Shown: positions 42,923-52,360, counted from the first letter of the stretch. The stretch: 64,000 nt of DNA from Bog-793 sp963823945 (GCA_963823945.1 CAWGNK010000003.1:186001-250000); one strand, 5' to 3'. A program made the numbers and translations. Notes: generated by a model from the sequence alone, not told the origin.

Positions 42923-44170
42923 TCACGAACCGACCGGCAGCCCGGCGAACGACACGGCGACGCCGACGGCGCCGGCGGCGAGGAGGCCGATGACGACGTT
43001 GCGGCGCAGCACGACGAGCCAGACGAGCGCGGCACCGAGAACGCCGACCTGCCAGAGGTGGACGAGCGCCAGCCCGAGCGGGAGGGCGGCCCCGGCGATC
43101 GCCCCGATGGCGGAAGGACCGGCCCCGGTGAGGAAGGCCTGGACGCCGCCGTGAGCACGCATCCGGGCGAAGTGCGGGCCGCCAAAGAGCACGAACAGGA
43201 ACGACGGTGTGAAAGCGGCCAGCGCGGCGATGATGCCCCCGCGCAGTCTCGCCGCGGCGTAGCCGACGACGGCGACGGTCTGCACGACGGGCCCCGGTGT
43301 GATCTGGCCGAGCGCCACGGCGTTCAGGAACTGGCTGTTCGTCATCCAGTGGTAGGTGTGGACGGCGTCGGCCTGCATCAGCGGCACGATGACGAAGCCC
43401 CCGCCGTAGGAGAGGGCACCGATCTTGAAGGCCTCCCAGACCACCGCGCCGATGCCCCCGACCGCGGCCGCCGCCCCCAGCACCGGCAGGATGACGAACC
43501 CCGGCAGCACCGTCGGCGGCCGGTACCGCAGCTCCCGCACCACGACCTCGGCGGCACCGCAGGCGGCCAGCACGACGACGAGGAACGGACCGATCGTCGC
43601 GGCGGCGACGCCCCCGGCGACGGCGTAGACGACCCAGCGGGTGTGCTCGGCGCGGCGAGAGCCGATCCTTTGCCAGCTCGAGGGCATCAGCCCGATCGCC
43701 GCGTTCAGCGCGACCGCGGCGACCGCCGCCCCCGCACCGGCGGCTGCGCCCTTGGCCCAGTGCGGCGGGTGCTTGGAGAGGAACAGCGCCGAGAGCGCCA
43801 GGATTGCGACGAGGCCCGGCAGGATGAAGCAGACCCCGCCGACCAGCGCGCCCAGTCGGCCCCGCAGCCGCCAGGCGCAGAAGATGGCGAGCTGCGTCGA
43901 GGCCGGTCCGGGTAGCAGGTTCGTCGCCGCCACGCCATCCTCGAACTCGGCCGCCGAGAGCCAGCCGCGCTCTTCGACGCAGCACCTGCGCAGCAGGGCG
44001 ATATGCGTCGGCGGGCCACCGAACCCGATGCAGCCGATGCGGCCCCACTCGGCCGCGATCGTGGCGAGACTGACCCGCTCGAACGTCCCGCCGCGCTCGT
44101 CGCGGCGAAGCGACTCAGGCACGGCCCGCGCCACCGGACGGGCGGGCCCCGCGGCCCCGGTTCGGAGCAC
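42923..44170 (-). CDS. chrA: Chromate transporter ChrA, two-domain
   Basis: 415 residues from GTG 44170; a later start is possible since the first ~30 residues are Arg/Pro-rich and not conserved. Two CHR domains: the first has GCIGFGGPPTHIALLRR and ATNLLPGPASTQLAIF, the second has SYGGGFVIVPLMQADAV and LNAVALGQITPGPVVQTV. About ten membrane helices. It exports chromate, probably by proton exchange. No chrB or other Cr gene is nearby. It lies 51 bases after the gene of unknown function at 44222. Confidence 0.93.
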   Translation of the reverse strand: MLRTGAAGPARPVARAVPESLRRDERGGTFERVSLATIAAEWGRIGCIGFGGPPTHIALLRRCCVEERGWLSAAEFEDGVAATNLLPGPASTQLAIFCAWRLRGRLGALVGGVCFILPGLVAILALSALFLSKHPPHWAKGAAAGAGAAVAAVALNAAIGLMPSSWQRIGSRRAEHTRWVVYAVAGGVAAATIGPFLVVVLAACGAAEVVVRELRYRPPTVLPGFVILPVLGAAAAVGGIGAVVWEAFKIGALSYGGGFVIVPLMQADAVHTYHWMTNSQFLNAVALGQITPGPVVQTVAVVGYAAARLRGGIIAALAAFTPSFLFVLFGGPHFARMRAHGGVQAFLTGAGPSAIGAIAGAALPLGLALVHLWQVGVLGAALVWLVVLRRNVVIGLLAAGAVGVAVSFAGLPVGS

Positions 44171-44221
44171 CCCGGCCCACGGTGCGATGCGACACGGCGT
44201 CTCGTCGCGCGGGCGGGCGGC

Positions 44222-45370
44222 CTAGCGGTCCAACCGCCAGAAGCGATGCGTGAACACCACGGATCCGATGACGCAGAGCACGAGGACGCCCAGCAGGTAG
44301 CGCATGAACGTGACCGGGGGCCGCAGGCCGAGCCAGGACGACGCCTGCCACGCCATCAGCGCCAGCCAGGCGAAGCCGAGCGAGAGCCACGAGTACGCCC
44401 GCTTCGTCAGTGCCCGCCGGACGAGGTTGGGAACAACCACTTCACCGCTCAGCGCGGTGAGCGCCGAGAAGGCGGCCTCGTCCGTGTCGCGAACCGACCA
44501 GTAGCGAACGCCGTTGTGTGCCGCGCTCATCTTCCCGTTGCCGGCCGGCAGCACCAGGTCGTGCATCTGGTCCGCCTCGGCAGCCGCGAGATACGGCGCG
44601 AGGGCGGTCACCGCGGCCACCGCGTTCGTCCCGCTGGCGATCACCCCGATCGCGCCGAGCGGCTCCGGCGCGTCAGCACCGAGCAGGTCCAGTAGCACGG
44701 CCAGGAAGTAGGCGAGGTCGTTGCCGTCGCCGTGGCAGGAGCTGCCGAAGTCGGTCCGCACGGGCCGGCAGAGCGGCGCGAGGTGCCCCACCGGGAGCCG
44801 GACGGCACGCAGTTCGGCGACCCGGCCGCCGGTGATCGCCCACTGGAACCTGGCGTGCCGCAGTCGTGACCTCGGCACCGGGTCCTCGGACACGACGATC
44901 GTGCCGACCCGGAAGTACTGGTGCGGGGTCTTGATGTAGGAGTCCCGCGCCACCGTGCGCACGTGATTCGCCACGAACTCGGCGGCGACGAGCGAGACCC
45001 GCTCGCGCTCGGGCTGGTCGAGGCTGGTGAGCACCTCCTCCGCCGACGGGCTCGGGGCGACGAGCGCGGAGGAGAGGAACCCCGCCTTCGACACGCCCCA
45101 GGGCAGATCGGCCATCGTGAAGACGTTGCGGATGAAGGGGAAGGCGACGGCGGAGACGGCCTCCGGTTCGGCGACCGCGGTCTGGTCGGCCTCGCGATCG
45201 GCGGGGAGCGACGGGAAGACCCGGTCGCGGCGGCTACCAAGCGGTCCCCTGGCGGCGGAGGGTTCCGGCGGCGGGGCTCCCCGCTCATCGTGCGCGGCGT
45301 CCTTGTCCAGCTCCGTCAGGTCCCCCACGTCCTGATCGAGGTCGCGCTCGGAGTCCACCTCGCGGAGCAT
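44222..45370 (-). CDS. Membrane protein with a possible inactive Lon-like domain
   Basis: 382 residues from ATG 45370, with GGGAGGA seven bases upstream. The middle (about residues 200-300) resembles a Lon/S16 proteolytic fold in spacing: GDGNDLAYFLAVLLDLL, GAIGVIASGTNAVAAVTALA and HDLVLPAGN mimic the Lon Ser loop, beta strands and final strand, but neither the catalytic Ser nor the Lys is evident. Two C-terminal hydrophobic helices (FAWLALMAWQASSWLGL and YLLGVLVLCVIGSVVF) anchor it. The N terminus is charged and disordered. The gene follows GH94 by 50 bases, so the two are likely co-transcribed. Function unknown; the Lon resemblance is an inference. Confidence 0.55.
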   Translation of the reverse strand: MLREVDSERDLDQDVGDLTELDKDAAHDERGAPPPEPSAARGPLGSRRDRVFPSLPADREADQTAVAEPEAVSAVAFPFIRNVFTMADLPWGVSKAGFLSSALVAPSPSAEEVLTSLDQPERERVSLVAAEFVANHVRTVARDSYIKTPHQYFRVGTIVVSEDPVPRSRLRHARFQWAITGGRVAELRAVRLPVGHLAPLCRPVRTDFGSSCHGDGNDLAYFLAVLLDLLGADAPEPLGAIGVIASGTNAVAAVTALAPYLAAAEADQMHDLVLPAGNGKMSAAHNGVRYWSVRDTDEAAFSALTALSGEVVVPNLVRRALTKRAYSWLSLGFAWLALMAWQASSWLGLRPPVTFMRYLLGVLVLCVIGSVVFTHRFWRLDR

Positions 45371-45420
45371 ATGTCGGTCCTCCCGGCCGGTCGGCAGCCA
45401 CGCGGGACGACCGGATCCCG

Positions 45421-47877
45421 TCAGTCGCCGAGCGTGGCCTCGACGACGACGCGCGCCTTGCGCCGGGCCGGCAGCGGAACGATGTCGCCGGGAACGTGCC
45501 GGCCGTCGACCACGAGCGCCACCGTGTCGCCCGGGCCGGAACGCGTCACCGTGATCTCGTAGGTGGTGCCGCGGAAGCGGCGCCGGCAGGCGAAACCCGA
45601 CCACGCCGGTGGGATCGCCGGGGCCACCTGGAGCCCGTCATGGGTCGGCCTGATCCCCAGGATCCACTGCGTGGCGGCCACGTACATCCACGCCGCCGCG
45701 CCGGTGAGCCAGGAGTTGCGCCCCAGGCCGTACTGCGGATGGGCGGGGCCGCAGATGTTCTGACAGTAGACGTAGGGCTCGACGGCGGCGCGATCGACGT
45801 CGGGGCGGGCCAGGGGGAGGAGCTGGCGGTAGTACTCGTAGGCCCGGGCGCCGTCTCCGAGCTGCGCCGCGGCGACGACAGACCACGCCGCGGCGTGGCA
45901 GAAGATGCCCCCGTTCTCCTTGGCCCCCGGCGGGAAGGTGCTCGTCCCGTTCACCCGCTTGTCGTCGCCGTCGTACGGCGGCCACAGAAGACTCGGCCCG
46001 TAGGGGGTGTCGAGCATCCGGTGTGCCGAGTCCATGGCGAGCAGCGCGCGCTCGGCGGGCGCGACCTCGCCGATCACGCACCAGCTCTGCGGGATCAGGT
46101 TGATGCGGTGACGTCGCTCCGCGGCAACACCGATCGGCTTGCCGCGATCGTCGAAGCAGCGCGCGTACCAGAGCCCGTCCCAGGCCCAAGCGTTGATCGC
46201 CGCCGCCATCTCCTCGTGGAGCCTGCCGAATCGCGCCGCCTCGGCCGTCTCGCCCCGGTGGGCGGTGAGCTCCGCGAGGTCGAGTGCCACTCGGCAGAAC
46301 TGCATCCCGCACCAGACGCTCTCGGCGCGGCCCGACCCATGGTCCACGTTCAGCGTGTCGTCCCAGTCCGAGTAGCCCGCGCGCGGCAGGCCGTGGGGCC
46401 CACGGTGGGCGAGGGTGAATCCCACCGCCGCCATCATGTGGCCCCAGATCGTGTCGTCGGCACCCGACGGTCCGTCGTCCCCACCCGGCTCCGCCCCGGC
46501 GTAGGGCACGTGGCGCGCGAGGAACCGGTAGTCGCCCGTCTCCTTCAGGTAGTTGCAGGTGGCGAGCACGAGCCAGAGGTGGTCGTCGCTGAACCACTGG
46601 GGCCGTTCCGGCCTCTCGCCGGCGAGACCGGGGCCCCCCTCGTTCGAGAGCGGGAAGTACTGGTGCCAGGCGTGACCGTCGGCGAACTGCATCCCCCAAC
46701 CCCTCGCCAGGCGGGAGGCGGCCTCGCGGGGGGCGGCGTGGACGACCCCGAAGGTGTCCTGGGCCGAGTCGCGCGTCCCCATCCCGCGCCCAAGTCCCGT
46801 CTCGTAGCCCGACACGAAGCGTGACCAGTACAGGGTGGTACGACACTGCAGCGGCGCGAGGAAGTTGACGGTCGCGTCGGTGTCGGCGTCCGGGGTCGTG
46901 ACGCTGAAGGCGTCGAGGTAGTCATCCCAGTCGGCGCGCAGCGCCGCGAAGGCACCCTTCACCGCCTGGCGGTCGCGGTAGCGGCTGACGACTTCCCCGA
47001 TGGCATCGGGGGTGTCGGTGACCCCGAGCATGTAGACGATGCTCGCCTCGGCGCCCGGGCGGAGGCGGCACTCGTGGCTGAGCGACCCGATGCTGTTGCC
47101 GCGGGCGGATTCGCTGCGCCGGGACGCGCCGCGCTCGACCACCTCCGGCGCCTCCAGCCCCCGGTAACGCCCGACGAAGGCCTCCCGGTCGCAGTCGTAG
47201 CCCCGGGGGGTCCGGTCCGAGGCGAAGAACTGCCGGGTCTTCTGGAACCTCGTCCCCGCCACGATGGCGTGATTGGCCCCGTCATAGGCCGAGCTCACGA
47301 TGTGGCCGGCCCAGTCGAGGTTGTGCTGGTCGTTGAGGGCCGAGACGAAGCTGAGCTCGACGTAGCTGAACGTCTGGACGACGAGGCTCTCGTCCGTCGT
47401 GTTGGTCAACCGGACGACCCACAGCTCGGCCGGACAGGCCTCCGTCGGCGGCGTGGGCGGCACGAAGTACAGCACCTCGGCCCGGATGCCGGCGTGCTGC
47501 GTCGTGATCCGGCTGTACCCCGCCCCGTGGCGGCACTCGTAGTGCTCGAGCGTCGTCCGGGTCGGCTGCCAGGTGGCACCCCAGAACTCGCCGGTGTCCT
47601 TGCGCCGGAGGTAGATGTAGCGACCGGGCTGGTCAGCCGGGAGTGAGTTGTAGCGGTAGCGGCTCACCCGGCGGTCGCGCGGATCGCGGTCGAACGAGAA
47701 ACCGCCGGCCGAGTTGGAGATGATCCCCCCGTAGCGGCCCTCGCCCAGGTAGTTCATCCACGGTGTCGGCGTGTCGGGGCGGGTGATCACGTACTCGCGG
47801 GCGGCGGCGTCGTAGTAGCCGTACGGATTCACTCCGAGACGCAACGCACCGTCGCCGCTGGAACTGGCACCACGCAT
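45421..47877 (-). CDS. GH94-family phosphorylase (cellobiose/chitobiose phosphorylase-like)
   Basis: 818 residues from ATG 47877. The fold and motifs match GH94: an N-terminal beta-sandwich domain (NPYGYYDAAAREYVITRP), a helical (alpha/alpha)6 catalytic domain with GMGTRDSAQDTFG, YSDWDDTLNVDHGSGRAESV near residue 505 carrying the catalytic Asp, and a C-terminal beta domain. It would phosphorolyse a beta-1,4-linked disaccharide such as cellobiose to glucose 1-phosphate plus glucose, or the chitobiose analogue. No signal peptide, so cytoplasmic. Exact sugar specificity cannot be read. The ribosome site is weak. Confidence 0.9.
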   Translation of the reverse strand: MRGASSSGDGALRLGVNPYGYYDAAAREYVITRPDTPTPWMNYLGEGRYGGIISNSAGGFSFDRDPRDRRVSRYRYNSLPADQPGRYIYLRRKDTGEFWGATWQPTRTTLEHYECRHGAGYSRITTQHAGIRAEVLYFVPPTPPTEACPAELWVVRLTNTTDESLVVQTFSYVELSFVSALNDQHNLDWAGHIVSSAYDGANHAIVAGTRFQKTRQFFASDRTPRGYDCDREAFVGRYRGLEAPEVVERGASRRSESARGNSIGSLSHECRLRPGAEASIVYMLGVTDTPDAIGEVVSRYRDRQAVKGAFAALRADWDDYLDAFSVTTPDADTDATVNFLAPLQCRTTLYWSRFVSGYETGLGRGMGTRDSAQDTFGVVHAAPREAASRLARGWGMQFADGHAWHQYFPLSNEGGPGLAGERPERPQWFSDDHLWLVLATCNYLKETGDYRFLARHVPYAGAEPGGDDGPSGADDTIWGHMMAAVGFTLAHRGPHGLPRAGYSDWDDTLNVDHGSGRAESVWCGMQFCRVALDLAELTAHRGETAEAARFGRLHEEMAAAINAWAWDGLWYARCFDDRGKPIGVAAERRHRINLIPQSWCVIGEVAPAERALLAMDSAHRMLDTPYGPSLLWPPYDGDDKRVNGTSTFPPGAKENGGIFCHAAAWSVVAAAQLGDGARAYEYYRQLLPLARPDVDRAAVEPYVYCQNICGPAHPQYGLGRNSWLTGAAAWMYVAATQWILGIRPTHDGLQVAPAIPPAWSGFACRRRFRGTTYEITVTRSGPGDTVALVVDGRHVPGDIVPLPARRKARVVVEATLGD

Positions 47878-48051
47878 CGTCCGTCACCCCGTCCCTGGCC
47901 GGTGGACAACCCGGCCCCTCGGGCCGGTCCCGGCTGCGCCCGGATCGGCCGTCCGGTGAGCATCCAAGCACAAACCGGTGGCAGGCAGACGGAGGCCAGG
48001 CCGGGCGGGACGGTGCCGAGCGGCGAGCTCCCGCCAGTTCGGAGGGCCGCG

Positions 48052-48579
48052 CTAGTCCGGGGCGGGGAGGAGCGAGACGCCGACGACCGCCCCCGCGGCG
48101 ACGTCGAGGCGAACCGCCCCGCCCTTTGGGATCGGCGACGGCGAACCCTCGAACGCCGCCGAGGCGGCGAGCGCGTCGATGACACCGACGAGCACGTCGC
48201 CGTGCGTGCAGGCGACGACGATACCGGGATGCTCCGTCGAACCGGTGATCTCGAGCAGGTGCTTCAGCGCGGCCGGCCCGTCCGAACCCTCGGCGAGGAA
48301 CGGTGCGATCTCGACGAGCCGTCCCGCCTCCCGCGCGATCCCGGCGACCGTCCCGACGCATCGCCGGGCAGGACTGGCGAGCACGCGCGCGACGGGCTCA
48401 GGCGCGAACTCACGCGCCAGCGCAAGCGCCTGGCGGTCGCCCCGGCGCGAGAGCGGCCGCAGCTCGTCCTCACCCTGCCAGCTCGAACGGGACAACGCGA
48501 CGGCGTGCCGGAGCAGATAGCACGTACGGACCTCGGGAGCCGCGGCCGGACCGTGGCCCGCAAGGTGACGCCGCAGCAA
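48052..48579 (-). CDS. sixA: SixA-type phosphohistidine phosphatase
   Basis: 175 residues if it starts at TTG 48579; a GTG 48651 start would overlap the VIT1 gene by 64 bases. The conserved body starts at RTCYLLRHAVALSRSSW with the catalytic His in LLRHA. Further motifs are LSRRGDRQALALA, VLASPARRCVGT and CTHGDVLVGVI (second His). Histidine phosphatases of this type dephosphorylate histidine-phosphorylated proteins or small phosphates. The start is uncertain, but the body is clear. It sits just after the VIT1 stop (48588). Confidence 0.82.
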   Translation of the reverse strand: MLRRHLAGHGPAAAPEVRTCYLLRHAVALSRSSWQGEDELRPLSRRGDRQALALAREFAPEPVARVLASPARRCVGTVAGIAREAGRLVEIAPFLAEGSDGPAALKHLLEITGSTEHPGIVVACTHGDVLVGVIDALAASAAFEGSPSPIPKGGAVRLDVAAGAVVGVSLLPAPD

Positions 48580-48587
48580 GGGCCCGC

Positions 48588-49370
48588 CTAACCGGCCGTC
48601 GCGCCGACCGCGGCGCCGATGCCATAGGTGATCGCCCCGGCAACCGCGCACACGAGGAGCGACCGCACCGCCGAGACGACGATCGAACGGTTCGTGAGGA
48701 ACGAGAGCGCGCCACCGACGATGAGAGCAGCAACGGCGGTGGCTGCGATGGCGATCAGGATCGCGCCGGACCCCGACGACCCGCCGAGGAAGGCGGCCAG
48801 CGGGATGAGTGCACCGATCGCGAAGGTCACGAACGAGAAGAGCGCCGCCTGGATGGGCGAGCCGAGTGCGGCCGGGTCGAGGCCGAGTTCCTCGCGGGCG
48901 TGCGTCTCCAGCGCGATCCGTGGATCCGCCATCAACGTGTCGGCGATCTTCTCCGCGGTCTCGGTGTCGAGCCCCCGGGTCTCATACAGGTACACGAGCT
49001 CGGCGCGTTCGCTCTCGGGCCGGGTCTCGATCTCCTCCTTCTCGACGTGGAGCTCGCGCTCGAAGGCCTCCTTTTGGACGCGCATCGAGATGTACTCGCC
49101 GGCCGCCATCGAGAACGACCCGCCGAAGAGCCCCGCCAGGCCCGCGAGGCGCACGATTCCGGCCCCCGGATGGGCGCCCGCCGTGCCGAGCACAAGGGAC
49201 ACGTTCGACACAAGCCCGTCGCTCACACCGAAGACCGCGGCACGCAGGCCTCCGCCTCGCACGTCGCGGTGCGTGTGCTCCACGAAGCGCGGCCCGCCCG
49301 GCACGGCCCGCGACTTGAAGCGCAGGACGTCCCTGGCCGCGGCGAGCTGCCTCGATGGCCAGGAAGACAT
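48588..49370 (-). CDS. VIT1/CCC1-family iron/manganese transporter
   Basis: 260 residues from ATG 49370. HTHRDVRGGGLRAAVFGVSDGLVSN is the VIT signature, GEYISMRVQKEAFERELHVEKEEIE the cytoplasmic acidic metal-binding helix, and four hydrophobic helices follow. It moves Fe2+/Mn2+ out of the cytoplasm. A TAACCT hexamer six bases before the ATG suggests a leaderless mRNA. SixA follows, probably coupled. Confidence 0.92.
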   Translation of the reverse strand: MSSWPSRQLAAARDVLRFKSRAVPGGPRFVEHTHRDVRGGGLRAAVFGVSDGLVSNVSLVLGTAGAHPGAGIVRLAGLAGLFGGSFSMAAGEYISMRVQKEAFERELHVEKEEIETRPESERAELVYLYETRGLDTETAEKIADTLMADPRIALETHAREELGLDPAALGSPIQAALFSFVTFAIGALIPLAAFLGGSSGSGAILIAIAATAVAALIVGGALSFLTNRSIVVSAVRSLLVCAVAGAITYGIGAAVGATAG

Positions 49371-49376
49371 GGCGCG

Positions 49377-49382
49377 AGGTTA
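49377..49382 (-). promoter_or_regulatory. Putative -10 (TAACCT) of the VIT1 gene
   Basis: TANNNT with a six-base gap (49371-49376) to ATG 49370, without a ribosome site. Confidence 0.5.
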
Positions 49383-49569
49383 CCGCCCGAAGACCGCTTG
49401 TTCGCAGGCGAACAGCCCGCGCCCACCCCGGGGGCCTGGCGGGCCGAAAGGACAAACCCGAGATTTCGTCGCGGCGTCACGAACTGTTCACCCGTGTCTC
49501 ACGGAGCTGTCATCGTCCCGGGTAACCATCGCGTGCATCGGCGACGAAGCGACCGGGGAGCGCGATTTG

Positions 49570-50328
49570 GTGAACGCGGTGGCGATCGAGCGCGAGAGAA
49601 CCGAGTGGCCGCGCGTCCTCATCATCGAGGAGGACGAGGACCAGCTGTTCGAACTCACCATCGGACTCGGACGCGAGGGCCTCGCCATCTCCGGCGCCCG
49701 GGACGGCGCCGAGGCGCTCGCCGCCATCGAGCGGGACCGGCCCGATGTGATCCTCCTCGAGGTGACGCTCCCCGGAACCTCGGGGATCGACGTCTGCCGC
49801 GCGCTGCGCGACCGGGGGATCTCAACGCCGATCATCATGCTGAGCTCACGCAACGAGGAGCTCGACGTCGTTCTCGGCATCGAGATCGGTGCCGACGACT
49901 ACGTCGCCAGGCCCTATCGCATGCGCGAGCTCGTCGCGCGGATCGGCGCCCAGCTCCGCCGCAGTCTGCCCACCCCCGCCCGCGAGGGCGCCCGCCCGCG
50001 CCGGGGCGCCGCCGCCTCGAGCCCGATCCTCAGCGCCGGTGGGGTCGTGCTCGACCCGGAACGGCACGAGGTGACCGTCGCGGACCGGGAAATCGAGATC
50101 CCGCTCCGGGAGTTCCAGCTGTTGCGGGAGCTCCTCGAGCACGCGGGGCGGGTCGTCACCCGCGACGAGCTACTCGAGCGGGTGTGGGGTCTTGACTACG
50201 ACGGTGACCCGCGCATCGTCGCGACCCTCGTGGGTCGCCTGCGGGCGCGCATCGAGGTCGACCCGGACAATCCAACCCACATCGTCACGATCCGCGGGGT
50301 CGGCTACCGGTTCAACGACAGGTCCTGA
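49570..50328 (+). CDS. RegX3-like response regulator with Glu at the phosphoacceptor site
   Basis: 252 residues from GTG 49570; TTG 49567 directly precedes it. OmpR/RegX3-type. The receiver keeps the acidic pocket (LIIEEDEDQL) but the acceptor at about residue 64 is Glu (DVILLEVTLPG), and the switch Lys is Arg at about 114 (YVARPYRMREL). A linker with GARPRRGAAASS leads to a winged-helix effector with PLREFQLLRELLEHAGRVVT and GDPRIVATLVGRLRARIEV. Glu mimics phospho-Asp, so it may be constitutively active. No kinase gene is adjacent, and the neighbours are VIT1 and pyrE. Confidence 0.88.
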   Translation: MNAVAIERERTEWPRVLIIEEDEDQLFELTIGLGREGLAISGARDGAEALAAIERDRPDVILLEVTLPGTSGIDVCRALRDRGISTPIIMLSSRNEELDVVLGIEIGADDYVARPYRMRELVARIGAQLRRSLPTPAREGARPRRGAAASSPILSAGGVVLDPERHEVTVADREIEIPLREFQLLRELLEHAGRVVTRDELLERVWGLDYDGDPRIVATLVGRLRARIEVDPDNPTHIVTIRGVGYRFNDRS

Positions 50329-50360
50329 GGCGGATGCGAGAAGGGGACCTCCTCGGGCCC

Positions 50361-50366
50361 TAAGTT
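50361..50366 (+). promoter_or_regulatory. Putative -10 (TAAGTT) of pyrE
   Basis: TANNNT with an eight-base gap (50367-50374) to ATG 50375, no ribosome site. Confidence 0.45.
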
Positions 50367-50374
50367 GGGGCCCG

Positions 50375-50998
50375 ATGGCGAAGCGACCGACCCCCAGCGG
50401 TGACGGCGCGCAACCCGGCTCACCCGGCGGGCCGGACTCCGGCGGGGAACTGCTCGAACTTGTCAGGTCGCGTGCGTACACGCGTGCCACGGAGCCGTTC
50501 CTGCTCGCCTCGGGCGCACTGAGCTACGACTACGTCGACATGCGACGCGCCGTCGCACGGGGCGAGGACCTCGGGATCGCGGCCCGGGCGGTCATCGACC
50601 ATCTCGCCGCGCTCGGGGTCGACTACGCCGCGATCGGCGGGATGACGATGGGGGCGGACCCCGTCTCGCACGCCGTCGCCCTGCTTGCAGCCAAGGCCTG
50701 GTTCTCGATCCGCAAGGGCGAGAAGAACCACGGCAACCGCCGGCGGGTCGAAGGCACCGCCATCGAAGGGGCCCGCGTCGTGCTCTTCGAAGACACCGCC
50801 TCGACGGGCGGCTCGATACTCGAGGCGTACGACGTCGCACTCGGGGCCGGCGCGATCATCGTGCACGCCTGCGTGCTGTTCGACCGCGGCGACAACACGC
50901 GGGCCGAATTCGCGACGCGCGGCGTTCCCTACTCGTGCCTGCTCGACTACCGGGACCTCGGGATCGACCCGATCGTCCCGCCGACGACCCGGCCGTAG
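50375..50998 (+). CDS. pyrE: Orotate phosphoribosyltransferase
   Basis: 207 residues from ATG 50375. It converts orotate plus PRPP to OMP. The PRPP loop is ARVVLFEDTASTGGSILEA (FED rather than the usual VDD), preceded by AIGGMTMGADPVSHAVALL and KNHGNRRRVEG. Length and order are typical of stand-alone PyrE. The MarP-type protease begins 19 bases later, perhaps on the same transcript. A TANNNT hexamer precedes the start. Confidence 0.92.
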   Translation: MAKRPTPSGDGAQPGSPGGPDSGGELLELVRSRAYTRATEPFLLASGALSYDYVDMRRAVARGEDLGIAARAVIDHLAALGVDYAAIGGMTMGADPVSHAVALLAAKAWFSIRKGEKNHGNRRRVEGTAIEGARVVLFEDTASTGGSILEAYDVALGAGAIIVHACVLFDRGDNTRAEFATRGVPYSCLLDYRDLGIDPIVPPTTRP

Positions 50999-51016
50999 GC
51001 GAACCGACCGGCCGCG

Positions 51017-52201
51017 GTGGACGCCCTCGACATCGCGATCATCGCCTTCTGCCTCGCGGCGGCGATCCACGGGGCCCGCGTCGGGGGACTGGCCCAGATC
51101 GCCGAGTTCGCCGGGCTGATCGGGGGTTTCGTGCTCGGCGCGACCCTCGTCCTCGTCATCTGTCCACGCGTCTCGGGGACGATCGCCAAGCCGGTGGTCG
51201 CGGTCACCCTCCTCGTCCTGCCGGCGGCCGTCATCGGCGTCGGCGGACGGCAGCTCGGGATCCGCCTTTCGGCAGCGCTGCGCCGGTTCCGCGTCCACAT
51301 CCTCGACGAGACCGTCGGGGCGCTCACCGCGATCGCCAGTGTGCTCGTCGTGCTCTGGCTGTTCGCCTCGGTCCTCGTGAACAGCCCGCTCACCTCGGTC
51401 TCCAACGAGATCGAAGGTTCCGCCATGCTGCGCGGCGTCAGCCGCGTGATGCCACCGATCCCCGACGTGTTCTCAGGCGTCGAGCGCTACCTCGCCACCA
51501 CCGGCTTCCCACAGGTCCTCGCCAACATCGTCCCCCAGTCCTCCGCCCCGGTGCAGCTCGCCACCGAGCCGGAGGTCAAGCTGGTGGCGCGCCGCGACGC
51601 GCGGTCCGTGGTGAAGGTCGTCTCCTACGGATGCGGCGGAGAGCGCGAGGGCTCGGGGTTCGTCGTCGCTGGTGGGCTCGTCGTCACGAACGCGCACGTC
51701 ATCGCCGGGACGAGTGGGATCCAGGTCTCCGCCGTGAACGGCCGTTCGTCGACCGGGGTACCGATCCTGTTCGACCAGCGTTTCGACCTCGCCGTGCTGC
51801 GCGTCTCCCAGCCGCTCCGGGTTCCGGCGCTGGGGCTGGACAACCGCCTGTTCTCACGGGGCACGGCCGCCGTCATCCTCGGCTATCCCGGAGGCGGACC
51901 ACTCGTCGCTGCTTCCGCCGGGGTGATCTCGTTATTCGCCGCTCAGGGCCGGGACATCTACGACCAGTCGCTCACGGTGCGCAACGTCTACGAGCTCGAG
52001 GGGACGGTGCTGCCGGGGAACTCCGGCGGACCGCTCGTCGCGGCGGACGGGCGGGTGTTCGGGGTGGTGTTCTCGCGTTCGACCGCGAACGCCGACGTCG
52101 GGTTCGCGCTCGCCGCCCCCGGCGTGTTGCAACGCGTCGACCAGGCGCTGCTCAACGACCGACACGCGACGACAGTCTCGACGGGATCCTGCATCACCTA
52201 G
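51017..52201 (+). CDS. marP: MarP-family membrane serine protease
   Basis: 394 residues from GTG 51017. Four N-terminal CvpA-like membrane helices (residues ~5-125) lead to a periplasmic trypsin-like domain. The triad is His about 227 (VTNAHVIAG), Asp about 257 (FDLAVLR) and Ser about 336 (GNSGGPL). Two Cys at about 206 (SYGCGG) and 392 (TGSCIT) sit where the disulfide of mycobacterial MarP (Rv3671c) lies. In mycobacteria it supports pH homeostasis and cell-wall hydrolase activation; the same role is inferred here. Confidence 0.9.
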   Translation: MDALDIAIIAFCLAAAIHGARVGGLAQIAEFAGLIGGFVLGATLVLVICPRVSGTIAKPVVAVTLLVLPAAVIGVGGRQLGIRLSAALRRFRVHILDETVGALTAIASVLVVLWLFASVLVNSPLTSVSNEIEGSAMLRGVSRVMPPIPDVFSGVERYLATTGFPQVLANIVPQSSAPVQLATEPEVKLVARRDARSVVKVVSYGCGGEREGSGFVVAGGLVVTNAHVIAGTSGIQVSAVNGRSSTGVPILFDQRFDLAVLRVSQPLRVPALGLDNRLFSRGTAAVILGYPGGGPLVAASAGVISLFAAQGRDIYDQSLTVRNVYELEGTVLPGNSGGPLVAADGRVFGVVFSRSTANADVGFALAAPGVLQRVDQALLNDRHATTVSTGSCIT

Positions 52202-52274
52202 CGCGCCGGGGTGGCGCGGTTGCCGGCCGGACGCGGACCGCGGACTACCGCGCCCGGGGCGGCGGGCGTTCCGG

Positions 52275-52360
52275 CGGAGGGAGTGGGATTCGAACCCACG
52301 GTACGCAGGACGTACAACGGTTTTCGAGACCGCCCGATTCGGCCGCTCTCGCATCCCTCC
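52275..52360 (-). tRNA. tRNA-Ser (anticodon CGA)
   Basis: 86-nt minus-strand tRNA with a GGAGGGA/TCCCTCC acceptor stem, loop CTCGAAA (anticodon CGA), a long variable arm and TTCGAAT T-loop. No CCA is encoded. Confidence 0.95.
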
